This document shows positions 11,015-20,745 of a stretch of 64,000 nucleotides of DNA, piece by piece. Location of the stretch: positions 49,556,481 to 49,620,480 of the forward strand of contig OX352763.1 in NCBI GenBank assembly GCA_947095585.1, in the 5' to 3' direction. The notes beneath the pieces were generated by a model that ran no database searches, had not been told where the DNA came from, and saw nothing but the letters and a program-made list of their open reading frames with translations. The translations under genes and the position numbers were made by a program. Source of the DNA: Nephrocerus scutellatus. Taxonomy: Eukaryota > Arthropoda > Insecta > Diptera > Pipunculidae. The first letter of the stretch is position 1; every line of letters begins with the position of its first letter.

Positions 11015-11292
11015 GTAGAACAATCCTTCTCTTTTTTTTTTTTAAAATATAATAATATATATACATATATAATAATTTTTTTTTAAAATTATTTCCGTTG
11101 AATCTTGGTTTTTTCCTTTTACTGCAAACCTTTTTCTCTCTCTTAAATTATTCCGATATTTCTTTTTTTTCGTGAATTTTTTTTACTCCGATATTTTTTC
11201 ACGAATTTTGTTTTATTCTGATTGTATTGCCCCGATATTTTTCGCGAATATTGTTTTTGTGCTGTGAATATTGTTTTTTGTGTTTGGGCTAG
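11015..11292 (+). other. Candidate 278-bp intron between Gln-rich ORF and gag (unit A)
   Basis: T-rich, non-coding stretch running from AAG^GTAGAA to TTTGGGCTAG^TCA. Donor and acceptor are both in phase 0 with the flanking open frames. The same layout occurs in B (19042-19317), C (27313-27590) and D (30669-30944). Frame compatibility in all four supports an intron, but no transcript evidence is available. Confidence 0.4.
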
Positions 11293-11429
11293 TCAATTTA
11301 TTTTTTCAAAATAAGTAGACCAGTCACTAGGCAAATTAGTAGACAAGCAAAAGCTATTGCTGATACTAATTTGTCTTCAAATTTGAGTTTTTCGTCCGAT
11401 TTGGAAGTTATTCCTGAAGAGGAGTCGTC
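11293..11429 (+). pseudogene. gag N-terminal remnant (unit A)
   Basis: Reads ISRPVTRQISRQAKA and on to DLEVIPEEESS. It has ATA (11311) where a Gag start codon would be expected. It is cut at 11429/11430, where sequence jumps directly into RNase H. Comparison with unit B shows about 2.66 kb lost: the rest of gag, protease, RT and the RNase H start. Unit C has the identical junction. Confidence 0.85.
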
Positions 11430-12652
11430 ATATTACGTCAGCCGTACTTTAAATGTTGCTGAGACAAAATATACCACTACCGAAAAGGAATAATTAGCAA
11501 TAATATTTGCAGTCAAGCAGTTCCGTCCTTACGTTTACGGTAGAAAATTTACAATTCTCACGGATCACAGGCCGCTTCAATGGCTGTTAAACCTTAAAGA
11601 TCCTACATCAAGATTGGCGCGATGGCGTATTTCATTAGAGGAATATGAATATGAAATCATATACAAGCCAGACAAATGTAATGCCAATGCCGATGCACTC
11701 AGTCGCATCCCTGGAGACACACAAGTTGAAACAAACAATGGTAAAGTTTTAGTCACTACTAGGAGCAAAGCTAAACAGCAAAACCTAGATGAAATAGTAG
11801 TAGTAGGAAGCGAGGAAATTGAGCCTCTACCAACTGAATGTACTGTAATGAAAACTGGAAGCCCATAACGCTAGCCGAAAACAATTCTCCAATACAGATC
11901 TTTTTTCTACCCCATGGAACACGACAAGAGGAATTATATTTAGGAATATTTCGGGATATACTCGCCCCGCTCCTAACGAGTTAAAAATATTTCCTAGCGC
12001 AACAGGATCATCAACATACATTATCATCTCTTTGCCAGTACATCTCACAGAAAAGGCAACTGTAGAAAATCACATTTTACAGATCCGAAATTTTTGTCAA
12101 AAAGAACCTCAAGAACCATTTTTTGATTTTTTAAAAGCCACTATTACACAGGCATTTTCACACACAAAACTGGATATTTATGTGTATTCGGACAACCGAA
12201 TCACTCTCACCGATCCACAAGAGATCGAAATTTTTTTGCATGATTTTCATAATTCACCTTTCAGAGGTCACCAAGGAACCTCTAGAATAGTTAAACGTCT
12301 CCGAACAAGATATTATTGGCCTACTTTGGTCAAAGACAAAAAGGAATTCATTCGAAAATGCGAATCCTGTCAAAGAAACAAGCTAAGGCAAAATCCACGA
12401 ATTCCGATGAAAGTCACGACAACTAGCACAAGTCCATTTGAGCGTGTAGCTTTGGACATTGTCGGGCCACTTCCAACTAGCTATGAGGATAATAAATACA
12501 TACTTACCTTTCAGGACGATTTGACAAAGTTCACTGAAGCTATGCCTCTTTCAAACGCTTCCTGCACGGATACCCAATTCATTAAACAGAAATCCTCAAG
12601 TTTCTTACAATTATGATAACTATGCTACCGAGCTAAAAGCCCGTTTACAACT
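11430..12652 (+). pseudogene. pol remnant: RNase H C-part and integrase N-part (unit A)
   Basis: RNase H is seen from YYVSRTLNVAETKY through LTDHRPLQWLL and NADALSRIPG. A stop interrupts it at GAATAA (11488-11493), which unit C shares. A one-base loss near 11857 and a lesion near 11935 break the linker. The integrase zinc finger follows (H..H in HNSPFRGHQG, C..C in CESC), then the first catalytic Asp in LDIVGPL. The core is deleted at 12559/12560 and the tail jumps to C-terminal sequence. A second deletion starts at 12650-12653. Units B and C share both integrase-region deletions. Non-functional. Confidence 0.88.
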
Positions 12653-12785
12653 TATCCTGAAATAGGAGTCCTACAGGAATGGTTTTGGCATCTACCAAAC
12701 ACTCACGTAATACTTTTCCATGGATTCCAGCCTACGACAGTTTGACACGAGCCATAGCACAAAGTTTAGAAAAAAAATAATAATA

Positions 12786-12822
<37 letters not shown>

Positions 12823-12936
12823 AATGTATCTGAATAAGTTTTTTGAATAAAATTTAATCTTCAAACCACTGTTTCTTTCACTTCTCCTCTGCCATCTTAC
12901 TCTTTGAAAAAAAAAGGTTTTTTGTAAAGAACTTTG
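12653..12936 (+). other. pol-env gap with TA microsatellite (unit A)
   Basis: After the deletion, a short open stretch (GVLQEWFWHLPNTHVILF) of unknown origin is present in all four units. A (TA)n microsatellite (about 12784-12820) and AT-rich sequence with AATAAA follow. Up to the A run at 12770 the bases agree with unit C; beyond it they agree with unit D, which marks a recombination junction. Confidence 0.6.
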
Positions 12937-12956
12937 TTCTCTATCTCCCCACGCAG
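12937..12956 (+). promoter_or_regulatory. env splice acceptor (unit A)
   Basis: Pyrimidine-rich TTCTCTATCTCCCCACGCAG ends four bases before the env ATG. The same site precedes env in B (AG 23660-23661), C (29244-29245) and D (36338-36339). Errantivirus env is translated from a spliced RNA, which this position fits. Confidence 0.7.
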
Positions 12957-12959
12957 AAA

Positions 12960-13540
12960 ATGGAAAGCGTAACAATTTGGTGTTTTATGTTCACCATTGC
13001 GCTGGGACATCTCAATTTCACGCCAGTAAAACAAGATTCTGGGATATATTTCGAGGAATTAGACAGAGTAAATTTATTTTCAAATGAATGGAAAATTATA
13101 ACGTACTACGATTTAGAAGGTCTATTAACCACAACTAAGCTTATAAGCCAATACATTTCTGAAATATCCAAATTGTGCAACGGACTAAATAACGACACGC
13201 AAATATCACATTTGTGCAAAGGTACGGTGGTAGAGCTTAATCACGTAATTGAGGACATTCTACAAAAATGCAGCCTCCTAAGCTTGGAAGTAAACTCGAA
13301 ACCAAGGGCAAAGAGAGCACTATTAAATGCAGTAGGAATGATCAGCAAATCACTTTTCACTAGCAATACCAAACTTCCAATCCCAATACTACACAAATAT
13401 ATAATACCTCTTTATAAAATCAGTACAGTAACGTCTTAATCCAATCTAAAAGAATAATATACGAACATAAATTACCAATACCTTTCAAAGAAATCTACCA
13501 GCTTTATAAATTTTTACCCTTCCCCACTAAAATTCAAAAT
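12960..13540 (+). pseudogene. env N-terminal region with internal deletion (unit A)
   Basis: Starts with a signal-peptide-like segment (residues ~1-16, IWCFMFTIALG). The surface region follows, and a furin-type site RAKR at residues 116-119 precedes a fusion-peptide-like ALLNAVGMI. At SLF the frame jumps to SNTKLPIPILHK and stops at 13437-13439. Unit D has the same deletion; B and C lack a different, overlapping part. Sequence continues in another frame to 13540, where satellite starts. In the family this protein is the membrane fusion glycoprotein; here it is inactive. Confidence 0.85.
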
Positions 13541-13544
13541 TATT

Positions 13545-16273
13545 TGGCTTGGTTCCAAAAATTCCAGACCCTATTGGCTAGATCCCAGAATTTCCATAGG
13601 AATAAATCTTATAGTCGCACATTAGTCCTACATTCCGAGTATAGAATAGATAGATAATAGAATTTCATTAGGAACAAATCTTATAGTCGCACATTAGTCC
13701 TACATTCCGAGTTTCATACGAATTCCTTGAGAAATGGCTTGGTTCCAAAAAATCAAGACCCTATGGCCAGATCCCAGATGTTCCATAGGAAACAATCTTA
13801 TAGTCGCTATTCGCATATTAGTCCTACATTCCGAGTTTCATACTAACCCTTGAGAAATGGATTGATTCCAAAAATTCCAGACCCTATGGTCAGATCACAG
13901 AATTTCCATAGGAACAAATCTTATAGTCGCATATTTGTCCTACATACTGAGTTTCATACGAATCCTTTGAGAAATGGCTTGGCTCCAAAAATTCCAGACC
14001 CTATTGGCCAGATCCCAGAATTTCCATAGGAACAAATCTTATAGTCGCATATTCGTCCTACATTCCGAGTTTCATACGAATCCCCTGAGAAATGGCTTGA
14101 TTCCCAAAATTCCAGACCCTATTGGCCAGATCCCAGAATTTCCATAGGAACAAATCTTATAGTCGCATATTAGTCCTACATTTCAAGTTTCATACGAATC
14201 CCTTGAGAAATGGCTTGGTTCCCAAAATTCCAGACCCTTTTAGCCAGATCCCAGAATTTCCATAGGAACAAATGTTATAGTCGCATATTAGTCTTACATT
14301 CTGAGTTTCATACGAATCCCTTGAGAAATGGCTTGGTTCCAAAAATTCCAGACCCAGATCCCAGAATTTCCATAGGAACAAATCTTATAGTCGCATATTA
14401 GTCCTACATTCCGAGTTTCATACGAAACCCTTGAGAAATGGCTTGGTTCCCAAAATTCCAGACCCTATTGGCTAGATCCCAGAATTTCAATAGGAACAAA
14501 TCTTATAGTCGCATATTATTTCTACATTCCGAGTTTCATACGAATCCCTTGAGAAATGGCTTGGTTCCCAAAATTCCAGACCCTATTGGCCAGATCCCAG
14601 AATTTCCATAGGAACAAATGTTATAGTCGCATATTAGTCCTACATTCTGAGTTTCATACGAAGCCCTTGACAAATGTCTTGGTTCCCAAAATTCCAGACC
14701 CTATTGGCCAGATCCTAGAATTTCCATAGGAACAAATCTTATAGTCGCATATTAGTCCTACATTCCGAGTTTCGTACGAATTCCTTGAGAAATGGCTTGG
14801 TTTCCAAAATTCCAGACCCTATTGGCTAGATCCCAGAACTTCCATAGGAACAAATCTTATAGTCGCATATTAGTCCTACATTCCAAGTTGCATACGAATC
14901 CCTTGAGAAATGGCTTGGTTCCCAAAATTCCAGACCCTATTGGCCAGATCCCAGAATTTCCATAGGCACAAATGTTATATTCGCATATTAGTCCTACATT
15001 CTGAGTTTCATACGAATCTTTTGAGAAATGGCTTGTTTCCAAAAATTCCAGACCCAGATCCCAGAATTTCCATAGGAACAAATCTTATAGTCGCATATTA
15101 GTCCTACATTCCGAGTTTCATACGAAACCCTTGAGAAATGACTTGGTTCCCAAAATTCCAGACCCTATTGGCTAGATCCCAGAATTTCCATAGGAACAAA
15201 TCTTATAGTCGCATTTTAGTTCTAAATTCCGAGTTTCATACGAATCCCTTGAGAAATGGCTTGGTTCCCAAAATTCCAGACCATATTGGCCATATCCCAG
15301 AATTTCCATAGGAACAAATCTTATAGTCGCATATTTGTTCTACATTCTGAGTTTCATACGAATCCCTTAACAAATTGCTTGGTTCCAAAAACTCCAGAGC
15401 CTAATGGCCAGATCCCAGATTTTCAATAGGAACAAATCTTATAGTCGCATATTAGTCCTTGGTTTGGTTTGGCTTGGTTCCAAAAATTCCAGACCCTATT
15501 GGCCAGATCCCAGAATTTCCATAGGAACAAATGATATAGTCGCATATTAGTCCTACATTCCGAGTTTCATACGAAACCCTTGACAAATGGCTTGGTTCCC
15601 AAAATTCCAGACCCTATTGGCTAGATCCCAGAATTTCAATAGGAACAAATCTTATAGTCGCATATTAGTTTCACATTCTGAGTTTCATACGAATCCCTTA
15701 AGAAATTGCTTGGTTGCAAAAATTCCAGACCCTTTTAGCCAGATCCCAGAATTTCCATAGGAACAAATGTTATAGTCGCATATTAGTCTTACATTCTGAG
15801 TTTCATACGAATCCCTTGAGAAATGGCTTGGTTCCAAAAATTCCAGACCCAGATCCCAGAATTTCCATAGGAACAAATCTTATAGTCGCATATTAGTCCT
15901 ACATTCCGAGTTTCATACGAAACCCTTGAGAAATGGCTTGGTTCCCAAAATTCCAGACCCTATTGGCTAGATCCCAGAATTTCAATAGGAACAAATCTTA
16001 TAGTCGCATATTAGTTCTACATTCCGAGTTTCATACGAATCCCTTGAGAAATGGCTTGGTTCCCAAAATTCTAGACCCTATTGGCCAGATCCCAGAATTT
16101 CCATAGGAACAAATGTTATAGTCGCATATTAGTCCTACATTCTGAGTTTCATACGAATCCCTTGAGAAATGTCTTGGTTCCAAAAATTCCAGACCCTATT
16201 GGCCAGATCCTAGAATTTCCATAGGAACAAATCTTATAGTCGCATATTAGTCCTACGTTCCGAGTTTCGTACG
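13545..16273. repeat. Satellite block between units A and B
   Basis: About 23 monomers. The first part (to ~15470) matches the start of the right-hand array (from 36928), including the odd monomer with TATAGAATAGATAGATA and the truncated one with TTGGTTTGGTTTGGC. From ~15480 the subfamily I variants of the left array take over. Its last ~600 bp match 61.7-62.3 kb closely. The join to unit B is abrupt at TTTCGTACG/TGGG. Confidence 0.93.
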
Positions 16274-16279
16274 TGGGTT

Positions 16280-16616
16280 TGGGATCTACAAAAGATCTCC
16301 TACCAAAGAAAAATAAACCAAAACAAAAGACCGTTCTTTTGATGCGTGCTGGTGCTATACACCAGTAGAGTAAGAAAAGTGAAATAAGTGAAGTGAATTA
16401 GAAAGTCCCGAAAACAGTAAGACCTTGCCAGCTTTAGAGCGTAGGCATTTGGCTAACATTCGGGCAGTGAAAAAAGCTGTAACTGCAACTTTAGGGCGCC
16501 AAAACAACAGTAAGCAGCAGATTAACAACAGCAAGCAGCAGATTAACTCCCAGCTACAACAACAGCAGCAGCAAGCAGAAAAAATTCAGCAGCAACAGCA
16601 ACAACACTCGCGACAA
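16280..16616 (+). pseudogene. Leader and Gln-rich ORF 5' part (unit B)
   Basis: Same leader and Gln-rich frame as unit A, with several base differences in the leader (for example CTACCAAAG for CTACTAAAG). It stops at CGCGACAA, where the reverse-oriented non-LTR fragment begins. The frame resumes at 18991. Confidence 0.6.
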
Positions 16617-18158
16617 GCGCGATTTTCGAAACCCGAATTGATGATCTGACAGTGCTCCTTTATTATCCGCTATATTAAGCAATCTGTCATATATGATCCG
16701 CTCGAGTATCTTTCCCATTGTATCTAGTAGGCATATTGGGCGGTACGACGATGGATCGCCCGGTGGTTTGTTTCCCTTTGGCAGCAATACTAAATGTTGC
16801 AGTTTCCAATGTTCAGGGAAAACTCCTTCATCTAAACACCTTTGCATGCATGCCACGAACATGTCCGGCCTGCTTCGGATGGCCGCTTTCAATGCCTTGT
16901 TAGGAATGCCATCGGGTCCAGGAGCTTTGTTGTCTCTTATTCTTTTAGTTGCGTTCACGAATTCATCAACTGTTAGCCTTGGAATACTTTCTGTGCTAGT
17001 TTCTCTAATTATGTTGCACATAGTATATGGTTCTTGCGGAAAAAGGTGTTCTACGATGGACCTGAGCATTGTTGGGCATGAAATTTGTGGGGACTTACCG
17101 CCTTTGAGCTTTGCCATAACTATTTTGTATGCTGTGCCCCAGGGGTTGATGTCAGCCTCGTCACATAATTCTTTAAAGCATTTTGACTTGCTTTCCTTAA
17201 TCGCGTTTCTAAAATTTCGTCTCGCCAGTCTAAGCATTTCAAGCCGTTCTTGAAAATCGGTTCCCCTTCTTGAACGCTGAACTCTGCGCCTGGCTTGTAG
17301 GCAGATAGCTCTCAGTGCTTTTATCTGCTCGTTCCACCAATAGCAACGAACCCCTTTCTTGCTTGGTATTCTTCTAGGCATAGCTGCGTCGCACGCTGTG
17401 GTAATTGTACGAGCAAGTTGTTGCGACAGGATCTCAGCCGTTCCGCTTTCGGTTAGGATGCTTGTGTTTATGACCTCCTCAAACATCTCTATATCAAAGA
17501 ACTTATCTTTCCATTTAGGACCCCCTACTTTTGGGGGTTGCACGGGGTTTCTTTCTTTAATTTCAATTATAATCGCCTGGTGGTCGCTGTGCGTGTATTC
17601 TTCGCTGACCCGCCATCTTATGTTTCGCAGGAGGGAGCTGCTAACATAGGTTATATCGATGATCGATCCCATTCCTGCTTTGCGATACGTATTTACACAA
17701 CCGTTATTTGCTAAGCCTATCTCTAGTGTTGCGAAAGATTCTAGCAGATAACGTCCTCTATCATTCGTTAGTCTGCTGCCCCAGTCTGTTGCCCAGGCAT
17801 TAAAATCTCCCCCAATAACTACTGGAGCTCTTCCATGAGCATCGGCCGTTAAGCTCTCTAGCATTGCTGCGTACTCACTCGCCGTCCAGCTAGGTCTTGC
17901 ATAACAACTGTAAAAATTGATGCCATTTATCTTTGCTCGTACGAAGCCCTCCGCCTGCCCATCTACATCTTGGAAGGCATGTCTGCCGCAAATCCATATT
18001 GCAGCGCTCTTCGTTTTATCGCAGGTCCAAACGATGTTGTCGAGAGATTTGTACGGCTCACTGATTAACATAATGTCCGCTCTCTCGTCTTTTGCTGTCT
18101 GTATCAGGATATCCTGCGCTATCTCGCAGTGATTAAGATTAATCTGAATAATCTTCAT
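16617..18158 (-). pseudogene. Non-LTR ORF2: endonuclease plus truncated reverse transcriptase
   Basis: Begins with an ATG overlapping the ORF1 stop as ATGA (18155-18158), the coupled arrangement known in R1-type elements. The apurinic-like endonuclease is complete in motifs: INLNHC, Glu34 in LISEPY, Asp118/Asn120 in GGDFNAW, Asp168 in SIIDIT, and SDH 191-193. The linker follows, then the first RT blocks (NKAPGPDGIPN, LLPKGNKPPG, SYRPICLLDTMGK). It ends in GFRKSR, before the catalytic Asp residues. The last residues of the open frame are antisense of the Gln tract. It is not frameshifted over ~500 codons, so capture looks recent. R1-clade assignment is by motif style. Confidence 0.85.
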
Positions 18159-18990
18159 ACTCTTCTGGCAGTTATAGCTCTCTTAAAGACCGGACACTTG
18201 CTGCTGCCCGCTACGTGCTTGGCCTCTTTTGGGTGTTCCTTTCTACAGAACATGCAGGAAGGCTCCTTGACGCAATTCTTTGCTATGTGGCCTTCTTCCC
18301 CACACCTCCTGCAAAGCTTGGAGCGATCTTCTCCGTTTTTGCACTGTTTGGCAAAGTGCCCAAATTCCAAGCATTTGAAGCACTTTTTGAGGATTGCCCG
18401 TTCGCGGATGCGACAGACGACCCAGCCAATTTTAATTTTTTTTGTATCAAGAAGCTTCTTTGCCTTCTCTTCAGGAAGACGAATTGTCGCTGTTTGGGTT
18501 CCACAGTAGGCTTTTCGCAAGGAAAGGAAGTCAGTCGGTGAAATGTTTTCTACTTCAAATTGAGACTTTATTGCGTCGCATATGTCCTCTTTTGAGGTTA
18601 TTTCATCGATGTCCCTGATCTCGATACTAGTCCGTTGGGTAAGAGTCCTAACAATCGCCTGCTCGCCTAGCGCTTCGCTGAGGACACTCTTGAATTCGAC
18701 GGTCTTTTCCCCTGTATCCTTAAGCTGGATGAGAAGATCGCCTTTTTGTGTTCTCCTGATCCTGGAAACTTCTTTTCCAATTAGCTCCATTTTTGGGTCC
18801 GCTTTCATGTTACGTAGAATCTGCGCATAGGACATTTCACCCTTCGCTTGTATAACGATAGCGTCGGGTCTTATCTTTCTGACTTTTTTTGATGTTTGCC
18901 TGGTGGCAGTCTCCTTGCTAATGGCGTTGGTTTTGACCTTTTTTCCTTTGGTGACAACCCTTGTCCATTCGCCTACTCCCGTTTTCGCAG
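18155..18990 (-). pseudogene. Non-LTR ORF1 (Gag-like) with three zinc knuckles, 5'-truncated
   Basis: Nucleic-acid-binding Gag-like protein. The C-terminal half carries CFKCLEFGHFAKQC and CRRCGEEGHIAKNC (both CX2CX4HX4C), and a third, longer knuckle beginning CMFCRKEH and closing at SSKCPVF, the pattern of R1/I-type ORF1 proteins. The N-terminus is lost: frame upstream of about 18988 belongs to the antisense Gln-rich tract. The stop overlaps the ORF2 start. Confidence 0.85.
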
Positions 18991-19317
18991 CAGAACCATC
19001 GAAACGTACAACAGCAGCAAGTAAAACCAACAAAAATTAAGGTAGAACAATCCTTCTCGTTTTTTTTTAAAAATGTAATAATATATATACATATATAATA
19101 ATTTTTTTTTAAAATTATTTCCGTTGAATCTTGGGTTTTTCCTTTACTGCAAACCTTTTTCTCTCTCTTAAATTATTCCGATATTTCTTTTTTTTCGCGA
19201 ATTTTTTTTACTCAGATATTTTTTCACGAATTTTGTTTTATTCTGATTATATTGCCCCGATATTTTTCGCGAATATTGTTTTTGTGCTGTGAATATTGTT
19301 TTTTGTGTTTGGGCTAG
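18991..19317 (+). pseudogene. Gln-rich ORF 3' end and candidate intron (unit B)
   Basis: Resumes CAGAACCATCGAAACG of the tract and ends ...PTKIK at the GTAGAA donor (GT 19042-19043). A 276-bp T-rich stretch follows, to the acceptor-like GGGCTAG before 19318. Confidence 0.5.
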
Positions 19318-20269
19318 TCAATTTATTTTTTCAAAATAAGTAGACCAGTCACTAGGCAAATTAGTAGACAAGCAAAAGCTATTGCTGATACTAATTTGTC
19401 TTCAAATTTGAGTTTTTCGTCCGATTTGGAAGTTATTCCTGAAGAGGAGTCGTCCGACATGGACATTAAAATTAGTATTTCTGATGTTTATAACATCATA
19501 CCCCTTTTCGATGGGAAGCCAGCCGATTTGGCTAAATTCACGTCATGCGGTGATATTCTCTTCACCCCTGTAAAAGAGAGTGATGAACCCACATTTTTGG
19601 CCATCGTTAAGACAAGGCTACAGGGTCCCGCATTCGAGTTGACTCAGTTAAACTCACTTACGACTTGGGCAGCTCTCAAGGAGAAGCTCGAGTCAGAATA
19701 CAAGGAGGTAAAAACGCATTCCTCTGCACACAATGAACTGTTGACCACAAAGCAGAGATACAAAGAATCGGTCAAGGAATTTGGCGAAAGGGTTTGCACG
19801 GCCCTTAATAATCTAAACTCCGACACCTTCAACACAACCCGCGACGACGACGACAGTTCGGGAATTCTTGGTGCAAGAAAACCGCCATCTAGCGATCCAG
19901 GTGTTCGAAGACGGTCCGAAAAATGACAAAATCAGGCTTATAGCCAAGGATTTCGGGGGAGCTGACCTAAAAGGGGTTATAGCTCATGCTGAGGGACATG
20001 CTGCACGCATAGATAACGCCTCACAAACTTTCCAAAATAAATTTGCTTCTCACAGAAATCCGTAACCCACAATATATTGTCAGACTTGCGGTAAGCCCGG
20101 TCACACGAGGGAAACATGTTACCGGAATAATCACTTTCAAAACTTTCAGGGTAGGCCTCCCATAAAAAAAGAAGTGCAATTTCTTACTTGCAATTACTGC
20201 AAGAAGAGGAACCACACCGAGTCAAACTGTAGGTTACGGTTATCCAACCACAGGCCGCCACAAAATTAA
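19318..20269 (+). pseudogene. gag (unit B), frameshifted
   Basis: Capsid-like region from DMDIKISISDVYNIIPLF through LAKFTSCGDILF and KESVKEFGERVC. A four-base gain in a GAC repeat near 19845-19855 shifts the frame relative to unit D. The original frame resumes (EDGPKNDKIRLIAKDFGG) and meets a TAA at 20063-20065 that unit D also has. Two CCHC knuckles follow (CQTCGKPGHTRETC, CNYCKKRNHTESNC), then a stop at 20267-20269. Gag would package the element RNA. Its natural start codon appears as ATA (19336-19338). Confidence 0.85.
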
Positions 20270-20524
20270 TTAATTTCCCTTATGACGGAATTATTGGGAA
20301 TGATTTTTTATCTAAATTTAAATACGTAGTGGATTTCAAGAACGAAACACTAGAAATTCCATTCAAACAAAGCCAAACGGAGGAAAACAAACCATTCCGT
20401 TCGGCATACGAAAAAAATTTTAAAAACTTTGAGTCGCCATGCGAACTTCGATTCACCGATAATGATGATTCCAATTTTAACTGTAAACAATTTGATAAAA
20501 ACTTAGTCGAGCGTATAACCAAGC
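20270..20524 (+). pseudogene. Protease C-terminal remnant (unit B)
   Basis: Only the end of a retropepsin is present: YDGIIGNDFLSKF, the conserved alpha-helix motif. The segment with the catalytic Asp (DTG/DSG) is missing between the second zinc knuckle and this motif. Unit D has the same gap, so the loss came before the two units separated. The frame differs from that of gag. Confidence 0.7.
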
Positions 20525-20745
20525 AAAAAGACTTATAGACAATAGATCCTAAGCAAAATCAAAAAGACTTAGAGACAATAGATCCTAAGCAAAAGCAAAA
20601 AGACTTAGAGACAATAGATCCTAAGCAGAATCAAAAAGACTTAGAGACAATAGATCCTACACAAAAGCAAAAAGACTTAGAGACAATAGATCCTAAGCAA
20701 AATCAAAAAGACTTAGAGACAATAGATCCTAAGCAAAAAGACTTA
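20525..20745 (+). repeat. 36-bp coding minisatellite in pol (unit B)
   Basis: About six tandem copies of a 36-bp unit, which encode the 12-residue repeat QKDLETIDPKQN with small changes. Because 36 is a multiple of three, copy number can change without a frameshift. Unit D has only about two copies at 32150-32200. Confidence 0.85.

Larger units (their letters stand above)
6885..13540 (+). mobile_element. Errantivirus-like LTR retrotransposon, unit A (circularly permuted, deleted)
   Basis: Order along the plus strand: env C-terminal half, 3' UTR, polypurine tract, one LTR, primer binding site, leader, Gln-rich ORF, gag N-terminus, a large deletion, RNase H, integrase N-terminus, env N-terminus. 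The unit enters and leaves satellite DNA at the same env word, ATTCAAAAT (6885 and 13532-13540). It therefore reads like a one-LTR circle opened at that point. A mariner interrupts it at 6958-8259. No coding region is complete: gag-pol lacks about 2.7 kb, integrase lacks its catalytic core, and env has an internal deletion. Family assignment rests on the RNase H and integrase motifs, the env signal peptide with RAKR, and the polarity of PPT, LTR and PBS. Confidence 0.9.
16617..18990 (-). mobile_element. R1-clade-like non-LTR retrotransposon fragment, both ends missing
   Basis: A 2.37-kb piece lying antisense inside the Gln-rich tract of unit B. It starts within ORF1 (at 18990) and stops within the RT fingers just after FGFRKSR (16617). 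It lacks a 5' UTR, the RT palm, the 3' UTR and a poly(A) tail. There is no target-site duplication; about 12 bases of host tract are lost and a CAG is shared at the right join. Target-primed reverse transcription normally truncates 5' ends, so loss of the 3' end points to capture by template switching or end joining rather than normal insertion. Confidence 0.88.

Noticed and set aside
12653..12755. GVLQEWFWHLPNTHVILF stretch as a separate gene
   Set aside because: It is only about 30 codons, has no start, and recurs in all units at a deletion edge. It may be the rest of a lost ORF, but nothing supports calling a gene.
16693..18830. Plus-strand ORFs over the non-LTR insert
   Set aside because: They are antisense to ORF1 and ORF2 with their zinc knuckles and endonuclease motifs, and have no independent signature.
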